Shown: one piece after another, positions 23,718 to 33,675 of the stretch
Position numbering within the stretch: position 1 is the first letter of the stretch
How the letters are laid out: each line of letters begins with the position of its first letter
Assembly: GCA_965237855.1 (NCBI GenBank)
Contig: CBDEGK010000004.1
Coordinates: 682,001-746,000 of the forward strand
Reading direction: 5' to 3'
Length of the DNA stretch: 64,000 nt
From: CBDEGK01 sp965237855
GTDB taxonomy: Bacteria; Pseudomonadota; Gammaproteobacteria; Pseudomonadales; Halieaceae
Notes under the pieces: generated by a model
The model's input: the letters and a program-made list of their open reading frames with translations, nothing else
The model's database searches: none
Told to the model about the DNA's origin: nothing
Made by a program: the position numbers and the translations under genes

Positions 23718-26700
23718 TCAGGCTGCGAAGAAGATAAAATTATCGTCAGACAACGAAGCCAGCACAGTATCTTCCAGGGTGACATCATTGCCGCCACCCA
23801 GCTCGAGTACGACATCCGTACCACTTTGGCTGAGAAGGAGGCTATCAGTCTCGAGGATTCCCAACTCGAACAAATCAATAAGATCGTCATCTGCATTAAA
23901 ATCGGTGATGGTGTCTCTCCCCCCGTTGGCGGCAAAGACAAAAATATCTTGCCCTGCCCCGCCGGTGAGATTGTCGTCGCCCTCCAGACCTGCCAGCAAA
24001 TCGTTCCCGACAGAGCCAACCAGGTCATCCTCCACCGGACCCATCACACTGCCTAGCAGGTAATTGCCCATCTCGAACTCAAAGCGATCTTCCCAGAAGT
24101 CCGCCTTGAACAGGTCGAGGTCGCCCTGCACTCGCAGCAAGGGGCCGAGGGTAGTCTCAAGCACAGGAATCGGTATCACCGGCAGGTTTTCAGTGCCGGT
24201 AATGGCACCGAAAATCTCGGCTAGAGGCAGCTGCAAATTGGCGACAAAATTCGCCTTAATAATATCGAGCGTATAGCCAACATCAATACCCATCTCCGTG
24301 TCATTGGAGAACCAGGCCTCAGGCACCAACTCCATGACAAAGTCGACAATACCATTGCCATCCGCATCGTGACTGCTAGCGTTGTCAATGAGAATGCTCT
24401 GGCTAGCACCGGCGCTGAACAATTCCTGAGAACCATCTTCCAGCGTAATATTGAACAGCACCTCGTCCACCGACAAAGTAAATTCCTGCACGAACCGCAC
24501 TGCGCCACTAACGTCCAGATCGGCGTATTCAAGCTCAGCGCCAAAATTCAGGTACTTCTTGATGGCGTCGCGCGGTGGTCCATCTACCTGGGCGATATTG
24601 AGTAAGCGATCCAGGGTGTACTCCTCCACCAGCGGGTTAAACACTTCGCCGCTGGTGTTACCCAGCGCCAGATTAGCAATCATCGCTATGATCTGGTCAA
24701 CGTCGAGGGTAACTTCAATTATGGGCTCGCTCTCGCCGTAGGCCACGTAGAAGCCAAATTTGCCGGTATCATCATCCAGCCCCTTTTGCAGCAAAAGCTC
24801 GTCGGGAATGGTATTCAGGTGAATCAGTGAAGTTGCTGTTTCGTCGGTAGCATCGAGCAGGAAGATAGGCACCGCACCATCGCCGTCGGTGTCGGCAGCG
24901 CCTGTAATCAGGTCGAGGATGCCACTGAGAATATCGGCAGTTGCCCCCATTACCGCAGAGAAGTCCACGTTGTCACCAATATCGGGTACGCTCAGCGCGG
25001 CCTTCAACTCGGGGCCGAAATCAATACCCGCGTCAAAGAAGTTGAAGAACGCACTGCTAATCTCGCTGAAATCAAACTCCAGCAAGTCTCCTTCATCAAA
25101 ATACTTGGCTTCGTAAGCTGCCGCGGTGCCCTCGGTTTCGATATAGGGCAGTGCCAATTCAATTTCCATTATGTCATCGGTAAAGTCGGCAATCCCCGGC
25201 ACGGAAACGGAAAGCCCGTCGCGGGAATCGATATCTGCCAGCACCAGCTCATCAATGATAGAGATGTGCTCGGCGATGTTAATACCATCACTGTTGGGTG
25301 ACAGATCAAATAGCACGTCGTCACCCACCGCACCGTAGGCATCGATATATATGTCGATGTACGCACCTGCATCCACCAGGATCGCCGCCTTGAACTGGGC
25401 ATTGGGACTCATGGTAGTAAATGCCACTGAATCACCGGTAGTCATATTAGTGAGTGCCGGAGTGATCTGTAGTTGATCGGTACTGTGATTGTGGCGAACC
25501 GTGGTATCGAGCTGGTAATCGACATCGGTATCGACAGAACCGAGGTCGAGGTCAAAATCCACCTGCAGGCCAACCGATGCGTAAACTTCCGCATCCAGTT
25601 TCAGCGCCGCTTCAATATCGACGGTGGCGATGATTGCGTTCAAGCCGTCAAGTGCGCTCTGTGCCACATTGACCGCCAGCTGAGCGGTTTCCTTTAGACC
25701 TAACTGCACCCCAACCTCAGTTAAAGCGGAGGCTGCCTCTGCAACCGCTGCGCCGGCCTCAATTGGGCCAACCTTATGCCCCACGTAGTAGCCAGCGCTA
25801 TGCATCGCGGTCTGAGCCGCGTTGGCATCAGTGAGGGCGTCATCCTTCAAACCTTCCGCAACCGTCATCGGTTCTAGAAGCAAATCACGGGCGTCCAGGA
25901 GTTTTGAAGCAACCAGATCAAGACCGTCCTCGCCAGCTTCGAGTCCGACTATATAAGCCTTCTGAGCAAGGATCTCACCCTCAGTGGCCACTAGCTTGGC
26001 CCACTTGACCGGGTCGTAGAAGTACTCCGATGTCGGCTGCCAGTAGCCGGCAAAGGGATCGGTCCAGGTCGGTGTCGGCACCCAGTATGAAATATACACA
26101 CGGGCATCGCTCTCCTCTGTTATTCGCCGAGCTTCTAACGTGGCCAGATGTGCTTGAGCAGAACTCAGATCTCCGGACAAGGCATCAGCGCCTTGATCAG
26201 CGGCGTACCAGGCAGCGTGGGCAGCGTCATACAAGGCCTTGGCGGCCAGGTAGAGCCCATTTTTGAGATCGTATTCAACCCAGGCGGCAACGCTGGCATT
26301 GACTTTCTCCAGCCGGTCGTCCGCTCTCGTCTTGGCGTTCTGCGCGTTGGTGAGATTAGTACTGGCTATGGTCAGCTGGCTCTGTGCCCATACCAGCGCG
26401 TCGTCCACCACATCAACGATATCTTCGCCGATTTCGTCTGCACTGATATTGATATCAACCACGTTGAACGCGCCACTGCTCCAGGGGGTTTTGAGAAGGT
26501 TGCCGGCGGCATCTTCGGAAACCGTTCCGACAAAGGGAAAATATTCGTGCCAGCCGATCGAGGCACCGCCGCCGGGGCCCCACATATTCTGGTCCTTGGC
26601 GACGAAGCTCAACGCTGTTTCGGCATAGCCGTAGTCGATATCCAGTTCTATGTTTTCTGACGTCACGCCAATCACCCGACCATCGGGCTGGATGCCGGTC

Positions 26701-29204
26701 ACAGTAACTTCAATATCACTGCTGGTATCGAATTCGGCCGACACCGCGATAGTGAAGTCTTCCGTGCCGATGAAATCGTAAACACCTGAGGTCACAACCT
26801 GGCCCCTGGCATTGGTGATGATGGCACCGGCAGGCAATCCAGCGAAGCTCAGTTGCACGCGTTCATCACGCGCAGGTTGGCTGCTGATGGTGAGTATCAT
26901 CTGGTGTGCGTTCGCAGCAGGCGCTGTCGACAAGGCCAGCGATGGCGCATCGGTAAAACCATTAATGGTTAACGCCAATGATTGCGTGACCAAACCGCCG
27001 TTGCCGTCGTCAACCTGGTAATTCAGCTCAAGAGTTTCTACATCACCGTCATTGAGTGAATCAAAATAGTCCGGGTCGATTGTTATCACGTTGCCATCAA
27101 GCGACCAGCCACCTTTTCCATCGATTTCTACCAGGCTGGTGACGCCAAGTACGGCGTTGTTGTCTACATCACCCGCACCCTGCAACAGGTCGATCTCAAA
27201 CGGGTCGTCCTCCTCCGAGGCTGACGCCGAAAGTGCGTCACCTACGGTTGGCGCATCGTTTCTACCCTGGACTGTTATCGTCTGCGATTGCGCCACTTCA
27301 CCGCCATTACCATCGGAAACTGTGTAGTTAAATCGGAGCGTCTCTTCTGCATCCTTGGGCAAATCGTCGAAGAGACCAGCGCTATTAATCGTCAGTGAAT
27401 TCCCTGCCTGGTTCCAGCTTGTACCTGTGTTACGGCCCACTACCTGGACCAGGTCAATCGCATTCAGCTGGTCGGTCTCATCCACATCAGAAGCACCCAC
27501 GAGCAAGTCCAGCTCCAATGGTGAAGCATCTTCATCGGTTGAGTCCTCCAGTGGACCATCCAATTCGGGAATGTCGTTTTCCCCGGACACCTTGATAATC
27601 AAGGTCTGGGGAACATCTCCCCCATTGCTGTCACTTACGGTGAAGTTGAATACGACGTTTTCCCATTCGCCAACGGCGAGATCATCAAACAAGCCGATTG
27701 TTGCCAGGGTCAATTCGTCAGCATTCTCATCAAAAACAAAGCTAGCCGCGCGACCAGCCACCTGGGACAAGGCAATGGCATTGAGAGAGTCACTGGTATC
27801 AACATCCGAAGCGCCCTCCAGCAGCTCAACAACGCTCGCCGCCGCATCTTCATCAGTTTCCTTGCTCAGCGTCGATGCCAATATGGGTGTGTCGTTAACC
27901 CCATTTACTCTGATGGCTACGGTGGCGGTACTGGTATCCCCATCGGCGTCCTCAATGGTGTAGGTAAACTCTTCGACCTCATACTCGTTGACTGCGAGAT
28001 ACTGGTAGTGCGCAGTCGGATCGTAGGTGAAATCTCCGGCGCCTGGGTCGTAGGCCCCCGAGTTATCAAAGTCATACTCTTGCACCGTAAGCGATCCATT
28101 GACCGCAGCCACATGACTCAGTGCAGCAAGGTAGTCAGGAATATCGTCTGCCAGATCACCATTCGCCAGGCGCACATTGCCAGCAATGGCAGTGTTTTCA
28201 TCCGTGGTAAAACTATCGTTAACAGCAGTGATCGCTTCATCGGCCGGCCCCTGGGGATCACCATCAACTGTCGCTTCAATCGACTCAAAGTTTTCAACAC
28301 CCAGATCAAAGGCCGTGAACTGAAAAGGCTCTGCGCCGGGATTAGCCAGGTACAGGAGGTATGCTGCAAGGTCGGTCTGGAATATCGGGTCCAGCCATTC
28401 CGTGAGCGTCATCTCCAGTCGCAGGGCATCTATACCCTCGCCGCCATCATACACATCGGTCGCGCCAGTATTCTCGCCGACATTGTGGTGCACGACATCC
28501 TCACCCGCACCTGCAATTATCTGGTCAGCACCAGCACCACCATCAAGATAATCTTCATCATCAATGGCTTTGGGCTTTTTCTCGCCACTACCTTTGCCGC
28601 TGCCACTACCTTTGCTGCCTTTACCACTTCCACTGCCTTGGCTGGGATAATCATCACCAAACAGAACATCGTTGCCTTCGCTACCCAGCAGCGTATCGTT
28701 GCCAGTTTCACCGACTAGAAGGTCATCCCCAGCACCACCATCCAGATAATCATTGTTACTACCTGAGCCGGTATCCTTCCCACTGCCTGTACCACTGCCC
28801 TCGCCGCTACCGGAGCCCATCCATTTATCCCAGGCTGATTTATTAGCATTCTTTTGATCATGCCAGGCCTTGCCGCTGCCTCCGCCGGAGCCCTTTAGTT
28901 TGCCATCACCAAACAAAACATCATCGTCATCGCCGCCGCTAAGCTGATCATCTCCGGCACCACCGGCCAAAAGATCTCGGCCGGTACCGCCATTGAGCTG
29001 ATCATTGCCTTTGTCACCGTCGAGGCGATCGGCGCCATCACCTCCTGAGAGAGTATCGTTGCCCTTGTCTCCAAGGAGAAGATCGTGCCCGCCAAGACCC
29101 TCCAACAAGTCATCGCCTGCCTTTCCCTCTATCTTGTCCGCCTCACCGCTACCCGCAAGCACATCATCCCGCTTGCCGCCTTTGATTTTGTTAATCTTGG
29201 CCAT
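23718..29204 (-). CDS. Giant RTX/VCBS-type secreted protein (probable type I secretion substrate)
   Basis: The product is 1828 residues. Residues about 10-245 hold nonapeptide RTX calcium-binding repeats ('GGDGADRLDGDKGND', 'GGAGDDLLVGETGND') interrupted by two Gly/Ser/Lys linkers. Residues about 335-820 hold about four VCBS/cadherin-like repeats ('TDEDAA', 'DGNGGEVAQS'). About 925-1180 is alanine-rich and helical ('LTNAQNAKTRADDRLEKVNA'), followed by a long beta-rich region. A last RTX block ('GSVGNDLLAGLEGDDNLTGG') precedes a C-terminus ending 'DDNFIFFAA', typical of type I secretion signals. It is very acidic. ATG 29204 has GGAAGGGA 6 bases upstream; longer starts lack this. No type I exporter genes are present in the window. 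Adhesion or surface coating is inferred. Confidence 0.87.
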   Translation of the reverse strand: MAKINKIKGGKRDDVLAGSGEADKIEGKAGDDLLEGLGGHDLLLGDKGNDTLSGGDGADRLDGDKGNDQLNGGTGRDLLAGGAGDDQLSGGDDDDVLFGDGKLKGSGGGSGKAWHDQKNANKSAWDKWMGSGSGEGSGTGSGKDTGSGSNNDYLDGGAGDDLLVGETGNDTLLGSEGNDVLFGDDYPSQGSGSGKGSKGSGSGKGSGEKKPKAIDDEDYLDGGAGADQIIAGAGEDVVHHNVGENTGATDVYDGGEGIDALRLEMTLTEWLDPIFQTDLAAYLLYLANPGAEPFQFTAFDLGVENFESIEATVDGDPQGPADEAITAVNDSFTTDENTAIAGNVRLANGDLADDIPDYLAALSHVAAVNGSLTVQEYDFDNSGAYDPGAGDFTYDPTAHYQYLAVNEYEVEEFTYTIEDADGDTSTATVAIRVNGVNDTPILASTLSKETDEDAAASVVELLEGASDVDTSDSLNAIALSQVAGRAASFVFDENADELTLATIGLFDDLAVGEWENVVFNFTVSDSNGGDVPQTLIIKVSGENDIPELDGPLEDSTDEDASPLELDLLVGASDVDETDQLNAIDLVQVVGRNTGTSWNQAGNSLTINSAGLFDDLPKDAEETLRFNYTVSDGNGGEVAQSQTITVQGRNDAPTVGDALSASASEEDDPFEIDLLQGAGDVDNNAVLGVTSLVEIDGKGGWSLDGNVITIDPDYFDSLNDGDVETLELNYQVDDGNGGLVTQSLALTINGFTDAPSLALSTAPAANAHQMILTISSQPARDERVQLSFAGLPAGAIITNARGQVVTSGVYDFIGTEDFTIAVSAEFDTSSDIEVTVTGIQPDGRVIGVTSENIELDIDYGYAETALSFVAKDQNMWGPGGGASIGWHEYFPFVGTVSEDAAGNLLKTPWSSGAFNVVDINISADEIGEDIVDVVDDALVWAQSQLTIASTNLTNAQNAKTRADDRLEKVNASVAAWVEYDLKNGLYLAAKALYDAAHAAWYAADQGADALSGDLSSAQAHLATLEARRITEESDARVYISYWVPTPTWTDPFAGYWQPTSEYFYDPVKWAKLVATEGEILAQKAYIVGLEAGEDGLDLVASKLLDARDLLLEPMTVAEGLKDDALTDANAAQTAMHSAGYYVGHKVGPIEAGAAVAEAASALTEVGVQLGLKETAQLAVNVAQSALDGLNAIIATVDIEAALKLDAEVYASVGLQVDFDLDLGSVDTDVDYQLDTTVRHNHSTDQLQITPALTNMTTGDSVAFTTMSPNAQFKAAILVDAGAYIDIYIDAYGAVGDDVLFDLSPNSDGINIAEHISIIDELVLADIDSRDGLSVSVPGIADFTDDIMEIELALPYIETEGTAAAYEAKYFDEGDLLEFDFSEISSAFFNFFDAGIDFGPELKAALSVPDIGDNVDFSAVMGATADILSGILDLITGAADTDGDGAVPIFLLDATDETATSLIHLNTIPDELLLQKGLDDDTGKFGFYVAYGESEPIIEVTLDVDQIIAMIANLALGNTSGEVFNPLVEEYTLDRLLNIAQVDGPPRDAIKKYLNFGAELEYADLDVSGAVRFVQEFTLSVDEVLFNITLEDGSQELFSAGASQSILIDNASSHDADGNGIVDFVMELVPEAWFSNDTEMGIDVGYTLDIIKANFVANLQLPLAEIFGAITGTENLPVIPIPVLETTLGPLLRVQGDLDLFKADFWEDRFEFEMGNYLLGSVMGPVEDDLVGSVGNDLLAGLEGDDNLTGGAGQDIFVFAANGGRDTITDFNADDDLIDLFELGILETDSLLLSQSGTDVVLELGGGNDVTLEDTVLASLSDDNFIFFAA

Positions 29205-29374
29205 GTCCATTCCCTTCCGCATAATCTGGCGATTCGTGCTATACCTACAGCTTCGCCATTGTTGTATGTGATCGAAGTTAGCCCGATCTGGAGGGCAGCG
29301 GTACTACCCGAAAGGATAGTTTTTCCCAGACCAGGGGTTTCATATTTTTTCTTTTAATAACAAAGGTTTATGAT

Positions 29375-30640
29375 ATGCCTGGCCGTCAACCAGTGCCGCG
29401 CCGCTTGCAGGTGGTATTTTTAACTTTCGTTGCGGTGTTCGTGTGCTACATCGACCGGGTCAATATTTCGGTGGCCATCATTCCCATGGCCGAGGACCTG
29501 GGCTGGAATATCCAGACCCAGGGACTGGTTTTATCCTCGTTTGCGGTGGGTTACATCACCTTGCAAATTGTCGGCGGGCGCCTGGCAGACCGCTTCGGTG
29601 GCAAGGCAGTACTGGGTCTGGGGGTGGTTGTCTGGTCGCTGTTTACGATACTGACACCACCCGCTGCGGCCCTGGGCCTGACGGTGCTGCTCATGACGCG
29701 GGTGTTGATGGGTATGGGCGAAGCAGTGACCTTCCCCTCGTTCTACAGCCTCTACTCGAAATGGATTCCGCTGGCAGAACGGGCACGTGCGGTAGGCTTT
29801 TCCAACAGTGCTATTCCCATGGGCACCGCTTTCGCTCTCATTGTTACCCCAATAATCGTTCAGAAGCTCGGCTGGGAGTGGGCGTTCTACTTGTTCGGTA
29901 GCACCGGCCTGGTCTGGTATTATTTCTGGAATCGCCTGGTGACTTCCACACCCCAGGAGCATCCTACTATCAGCGCTGAAGAGATCGCGCACATCGAATC
30001 CGGCATGGCCGCTGACACCGACATGCCTTCTCCACACTGGTCGACATTTCTCAAACACAAAGCTGTCTGGGCCATCGCGGTGGCGCACTTTTGCAATAAC
30101 TGGTCGCTCTACGTGTTGCTGTCCTGGATGCCGACCTTCGTCAACAAGGGACTCGGTGTCGACTTTGCATCAGTCGGCTGGGTCACCATGATTCCCCATG
30201 TCGCTTCTTTCATCTGTCTGAACCTGGCGGGCAATATTGCCGACCGCATGATCAAGTCGGGCATGGCGGTCATCAAGGTGCGCAAGATCATGATGACCAT
30301 TGGTTTCGGTGGACTCACGATTGCCCTGAGCCTGGTCGGAGAAGTGGAGTCAGTGTGGTTGGCGATTGGCATTATGACCACGGGTAGCGCACTCGGCGCC
30401 GCAGTGACGGGCGGTTTTGCGGTCAATCACATGGATATTGCGCCGCGACATGCCGGCACCCTGATGGGTATCACCAATACTGCCGGCACCATTCCCGGCA
30501 TTATTGGCGTCTACATCAGCGGCATGATCCTGGAGGCAACCGGCTCCTGGGCGCTGGTGTTCCAGACTGCCGCCGGTATCACGCTGTTCGGGCTGGTGTT
30601 TTTCCTGATCTTTGCTCGCGGTGAGAAAATTTTCGACTAA
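29375..30640 (+). CDS. MFS transporter, anion:cation symporter (ACS)-like
   Basis: The 421-residue protein has 12 predicted membrane helices and the ACS/SLC17 pattern: 'CYIDRVNISVAIIPMAEDLGW' in overlapping blocks near the first loop, 'GGRLADRFGGKAVLG' in loop 2-3 and 'GMGEAVTFPSFYSLYSKW' in helix 4. Family members take up organic anions such as hexuronates, tartrate or phthalate with protons. It diverges from the RTX gene across 170 bases and leads an apparent operon with a cupin and a periplasmic unknown. An AAAGG precedes the ATG. The substrate cannot be assigned. Confidence 0.87.
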   Translation: MPGRQPVPRRLQVVFLTFVAVFVCYIDRVNISVAIIPMAEDLGWNIQTQGLVLSSFAVGYITLQIVGGRLADRFGGKAVLGLGVVVWSLFTILTPPAAALGLTVLLMTRVLMGMGEAVTFPSFYSLYSKWIPLAERARAVGFSNSAIPMGTAFALIVTPIIVQKLGWEWAFYLFGSTGLVWYYFWNRLVTSTPQEHPTISAEEIAHIESGMAADTDMPSPHWSTFLKHKAVWAIAVAHFCNNWSLYVLLSWMPTFVNKGLGVDFASVGWVTMIPHVASFICLNLAGNIADRMIKSGMAVIKVRKIMMTIGFGGLTIALSLVGEVESVWLAIGIMTTGSALGAAVTGGFAVNHMDIAPRHAGTLMGITNTAGTIPGIIGVYISGMILEATGSWALVFQTAAGITLFGLVFFLIFARGEKIFD

Positions 30641-30663
30641 GATTCACTCAAGGAGGATTTGCC

Positions 30664-31068
30664 ATGAGTATCGATGCCGGACCACACAACCTTGACCAGG
30701 TGCGACTAATTCTGGGGCCCGACGGCAGCGGCACCCTCAAAGCCGATAGCCCCAATTTTTATCAAGAGCTGGACGCAGAGTTCGGCGATTTCAGCGGTCA
30801 CGTGCTGATCAGCAATCACCGCTTTGACGAACCCTGGCCGACCTGGGAGATGCACCCCAAGGGCGACGAGTTTGTTTACCTGCTGGAGGGAGATACGGAT
30901 TTCGTGCTGCGACAGGACGGCGAGGAAAAAGTCGTCCGGATAAATCGGCCCGGTGACTACGTAACGGTGCCACAGAGTGCCTGGCACACCGCCCGACCAC
31001 ACTCGCCAACCACCATGCTGTTCGTGACGTCCGGAGAAGGCACACTCAACCAGGAAACGCCCCCTTGA
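30664..31068 (+). CDS. Cupin-domain protein
   Basis: The 134-residue protein shows the two cupin motifs: 'WEMHPKGDEFVYLLEGDTDF' (His and Glu metal ligands) and 'GDYVTVPQSAWHTARP' (second His). It would form a small beta-barrel, possibly metal-bound, used for sugar or acid isomerisation, dioxygenation or ligand sensing. An AAGGAGG sits 7 bases before the ATG, 23 bases after the MFS gene, so the two are probably co-transcribed and may handle the same organic acid. No specific reaction can be named. Confidence 0.85.
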   Translation: MSIDAGPHNLDQVRLILGPDGSGTLKADSPNFYQELDAEFGDFSGHVLISNHRFDEPWPTWEMHPKGDEFVYLLEGDTDFVLRQDGEEKVVRINRPGDYVTVPQSAWHTARPHSPTTMLFVTSGEGTLNQETPP

Positions 31069-31084
31069 TACGAGGAGGACAAAG

Positions 31085-31804
31085 ATGACTATTAAACTCA
31101 GCCGGGCGCTGGCGTTTGTAGCAAGTATGTCATGGGCATTGTTAGCAACCGGCCAGGGTACGAATGACATTGCCATCAGCCTCGACTACCGTGGCGACCG
31201 ATTGCAGCGTATCGATGAGGCCCCTACCCTTCAAATTTATGCAGATGGTCGGTTGAGCATGCCGCAAACCTATGCTCACACGCGATCCTACAGTAGCCAC
31301 ATTGAGGCAGCAGAGCTCGCTGAACTTCTCAACTATATCCGCGAGCAAGGCTTCTTCGACTACGACAATCCCAAGCGATCTGCCGCCAGGAGTACGACAC
31401 CCCATATACGTTTCGCCCATACCACCGAGACTGTTCTTTTTGCCAGTGACGGCAGTCGCAGCAAGCGCTATGCGATCAAAGATCTTGAGCATGTCGAAGG
31501 TGCTGAGGGCCTGCGGGCCATTCGAGAGCGCCTTGAGCAGCTTATGTCCGTCGTCAAACTCGGTGGTAAGGAGGAAGCCAATCGCTGGCTGGAGCAGGCG
31601 AATTCAGAATTGATGGCCGTGCACCCCGATGCGCAGGCGCTCAGCCTGAACGACTTGCAATCCGGCGCATTGCGCAGTGATGGCAGTCTTTCAGTCCTCT
31701 TTGCCAGAGATGCCAAGGATGCTGCCGAAGCGGTTCGTGTTTCGATCTCGGTGAATGCAAGCGGCGACTACGCCAGCGCTGTTTCACCCAAGCCACAACA
31801 ATAA
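31085..31804 (+). CDS. Unrecognised exported protein
   Basis: The 239-residue product begins with a signal peptide (Lys/Arg then 'ALAFVASMSWALLATGQG', cleavage probably after about residue 23). The mature part has strands 'ISLDYRGDRLQRIDEAPTLQIYADGRL' in two segments, then 'AELAELLNYIREQGFFDYD', a pattern I have seen in small lipoprotein-like or periplasmic proteins but cannot name. A GAGGAGG lies 7 bases before the ATG and the cupin gene ends 16 bases earlier, so it is the third gene of the MFS operon. Function unknown. Confidence 0.7.
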   Translation: MTIKLSRALAFVASMSWALLATGQGTNDIAISLDYRGDRLQRIDEAPTLQIYADGRLSMPQTYAHTRSYSSHIEAAELAELLNYIREQGFFDYDNPKRSAARSTTPHIRFAHTTETVLFASDGSRSKRYAIKDLEHVEGAEGLRAIRERLEQLMSVVKLGGKEEANRWLEQANSELMAVHPDAQALSLNDLQSGALRSDGSLSVLFARDAKDAAEAVRVSISVNASGDYASAVSPKPQQ

Positions 31805-31835
31805 ACTTGCGATCTGCTGCCTTCACGATGATTAC

Positions 31836-33233
31836 ATGAACAAAAAATACTTGCCAAACAGTCTCAAGCTCGGATTGACGCTGGCTGTATCGGTTTGCGC
31901 GCTTTTCGCTACAATCGCCAGGGCTGAGCTGCAGTTTCAGTTCACCTACATCGACCAGGGCACGGGATTCGACGACCCCCTCGAAGGCACAGCGCGCAAA
32001 CAATCACTGGATGAGGCGGCCCAGATCACTGCAGGCTTTTTCCCGAACCTGACCGGCACCGTGGTGCTGGAGGTCGACGGCTCGGACACGGATGACTCTA
32101 CCCTGGCCTCCGCCGCTAGCGAGATCACTGACTTTTGTAATATCGGCTTCGATGATCGCGGCGATGTCGGCGTGATCGCCCTCGGTGGCGCGGATCCACA
32201 TCCGGGTCTTCCCGATGGCTCCGTGTCAGTGAATTTTGAGGATGTGGTCTGGGATCTTGACGACAATATTTCCAGCAACTCGTTCGACTTCAAATCGACC
32301 CTGATACATGAATTGCTGCACGCTTTGGGATTTTCCGGCAGCCTGGGTGAAGAAATCGGCGATGCCTGTGGAACACTTCCGCCAAGCCCAGGTGGCTACG
32401 AACCTTTCGACAAGTACATTGGCGATAGCACGGGAGTATTGATAAACAATGATACCGCGGTGATGGATGGCGACCGATGGACGGCAGCCATTACAGGTGG
32501 CACCGGTGAGAATGGCTTACTATGGCTCGGACCCAGCGGCATAGCGGCAAATGGCGGCCAGGCGATTCCACTCTGCTCCCCCAATCCGTTTTCGCCAGGA
32601 AGTTCGATTGCCCACCTGGACGATGACTTTTTTACCAGCCAGGTGCTGGTGATGGAATCTTTCGCCGATGTTGGGCAGGGTACGCGGACGCTGTCTGATA
32701 TTGAGATGGGCATTATGATCGATATTGGCATCGGTGAAGATTCCGGCAGCGGTGGATCCGGCGATACTGCCCTGGCGCCCACTGGGCAAGCGAACGGGAA
32801 CCTGGCTGCTGGCGAGACAGATAGCTATTCGATAGCGATAACCGAATCTGGCAAGCTGGAGGTCAGTTCCAGTGGTGGGCTAGACCTGGTGGGCACGCTT
32901 TCTCTCGGCAGCCAACAGGTGGCATCAGATGATGATGGCGGCGTGAATGTAAACTTCCAGCTTTCCGTCGACGTCAGCACCGGCACTTACACACTCGCTG
33001 TCGAGGGCTTCGATGAGTCCGTCAGCGGCAGCTATAGCCTGTCTTCCAGCTTCACTGCCTCAGGCACGTCGCAGGATTGCCCCAGATCGTGGACAACGAC
33101 GAGTTTTTCTGGGACTCCACAATCCTCACCTGCGACAGCCAGGAAATCAGCGCCGCCGAGGCGCAGCTTTATCGAGCCTACTCCGGCGCCTTGGGCCGAA
33201 CCCCGGACGACGCTGGCTACGAATGGTGGCTGA
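31836..33233 (+). CDS. Secreted zinc metalloprotease, interrupted by a frameshift before its C-terminal domain
   Basis: Residues 1-30 are a signal peptide ('SVCALFATIARA'). The catalytic region contains 'IHELLHALGFSG' with zinc ligands His158 and His162 and catalytic Glu159, like the NF038122-type metalloproteases. Residues about 310-405 resemble a PPC (pre-peptidase C-terminal) domain ('GNLAAGETDSYSIAITESG', 'STGTYTLAVEGFD'). At residue 416 the frame is lost inside a CCCC run (33080-33083). The last about 49 residues as read are Arg/Pro/Ser-rich and meaningless, while the next frame continues with a DUF4214-like domain. One extra C would restore a product of about 565 residues. It could be a real mutation or a base-calling error. 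Confidence 0.75.
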   Translation: MNKKYLPNSLKLGLTLAVSVCALFATIARAELQFQFTYIDQGTGFDDPLEGTARKQSLDEAAQITAGFFPNLTGTVVLEVDGSDTDDSTLASAASEITDFCNIGFDDRGDVGVIALGGADPHPGLPDGSVSVNFEDVVWDLDDNISSNSFDFKSTLIHELLHALGFSGSLGEEIGDACGTLPPSPGGYEPFDKYIGDSTGVLINNDTAVMDGDRWTAAITGGTGENGLLWLGPSGIAANGGQAIPLCSPNPFSPGSSIAHLDDDFFTSQVLVMESFADVGQGTRTLSDIEMGIMIDIGIGEDSGSGGSGDTALAPTGQANGNLAAGETDSYSIAITESGKLEVSSSGGLDLVGTLSLGSQQVASDDDGGVNVNFQLSVDVSTGTYTLAVEGFDESVSGSYSLSSSFTASGTSQDCPRSWTTTSFSGTPQSSPATARKSAPPRRSFIEPTPAPWAEPRTTLATNGG

Positions 33234-33532
33234 ATGAAATCTCCGAGGGTCGAAAGACGCTTGGCAGCATGTTGGCTGGTTTCATCTGGTCAGAGGAATT
33301 CCTCGGTTTCGTCAATGCTGCCGACGGCAATTCAATCGACAACAGCGTTTTTCTCACCCATATTTTTGAGAACGTGTTCGGACGCCAACCCGACGAGGCA
33401 GGCTTCAACTTTTGGTTAAACGAACTGGATTCTGACAATCGCACCCAAGCCAAGGTATTGGAGGAAATGACTCAATCCAATGAGTTCGTCGAGCTATCGC
33501 TGGAGGGACTGGTCGAGTATTTGTCACTCTAG
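33077..33532 (+). CDS. DUF4214-like C-terminal domain of the frameshifted metalloprotease
   Basis: This frame reads 'QIVDNDEFFWDSTILTC' then two DUF4214-type units: 'LYRAYSGALGRTPDDAGYEW' with 'WLNEISEG', and 'IFENVFGRQPDEAGFNFWLN'. DUF4214 repeats are common on secreted, often RTX-associated proteins. There is no good start or Shine-Dalgarno sequence; the frame opens with TTG inside the upstream gene. It is therefore best read as the displaced end of the protease at 31836, not as an independent gene. Confidence 0.7.
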   Translation: MPQIVDNDEFFWDSTILTCDSQEISAAEAQLYRAYSGALGRTPDDAGYEWWLNEISEGRKTLGSMLAGFIWSEEFLGFVNAADGNSIDNSVFLTHIFENVFGRQPDEAGFNFWLNELDSDNRTQAKVLEEMTQSNEFVELSLEGLVEYLSL

Positions 33533-33675
33533 AGCCCCAACTACTCGAATACCCGACTCTCCTTGATAGTCGCCTTCATCGTCGTATCCTCTCTATTGGA
33601 TTCCTGGCGACAGTGCTATGGTAATCCATCTGCACAAACGACGAGTCAACGCTTATCCCATCCTATCAGTACATA

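Noticed and set aside
26148..26660. Plus-strand frame inside the RTX gene
   Set aside because: It is a shadow of the repetitive, GC-biased RTX gene with no start signal or domain.
28517..28920. Gly/Ser-coding microsatellite-like DNA in the RTX gene as a possible CRISPR or VNTR array
   Set aside because: Repeats are short, imperfect and in frame; they encode the Gly/Ser/Lys linkers, and there are no spacers of constant size.
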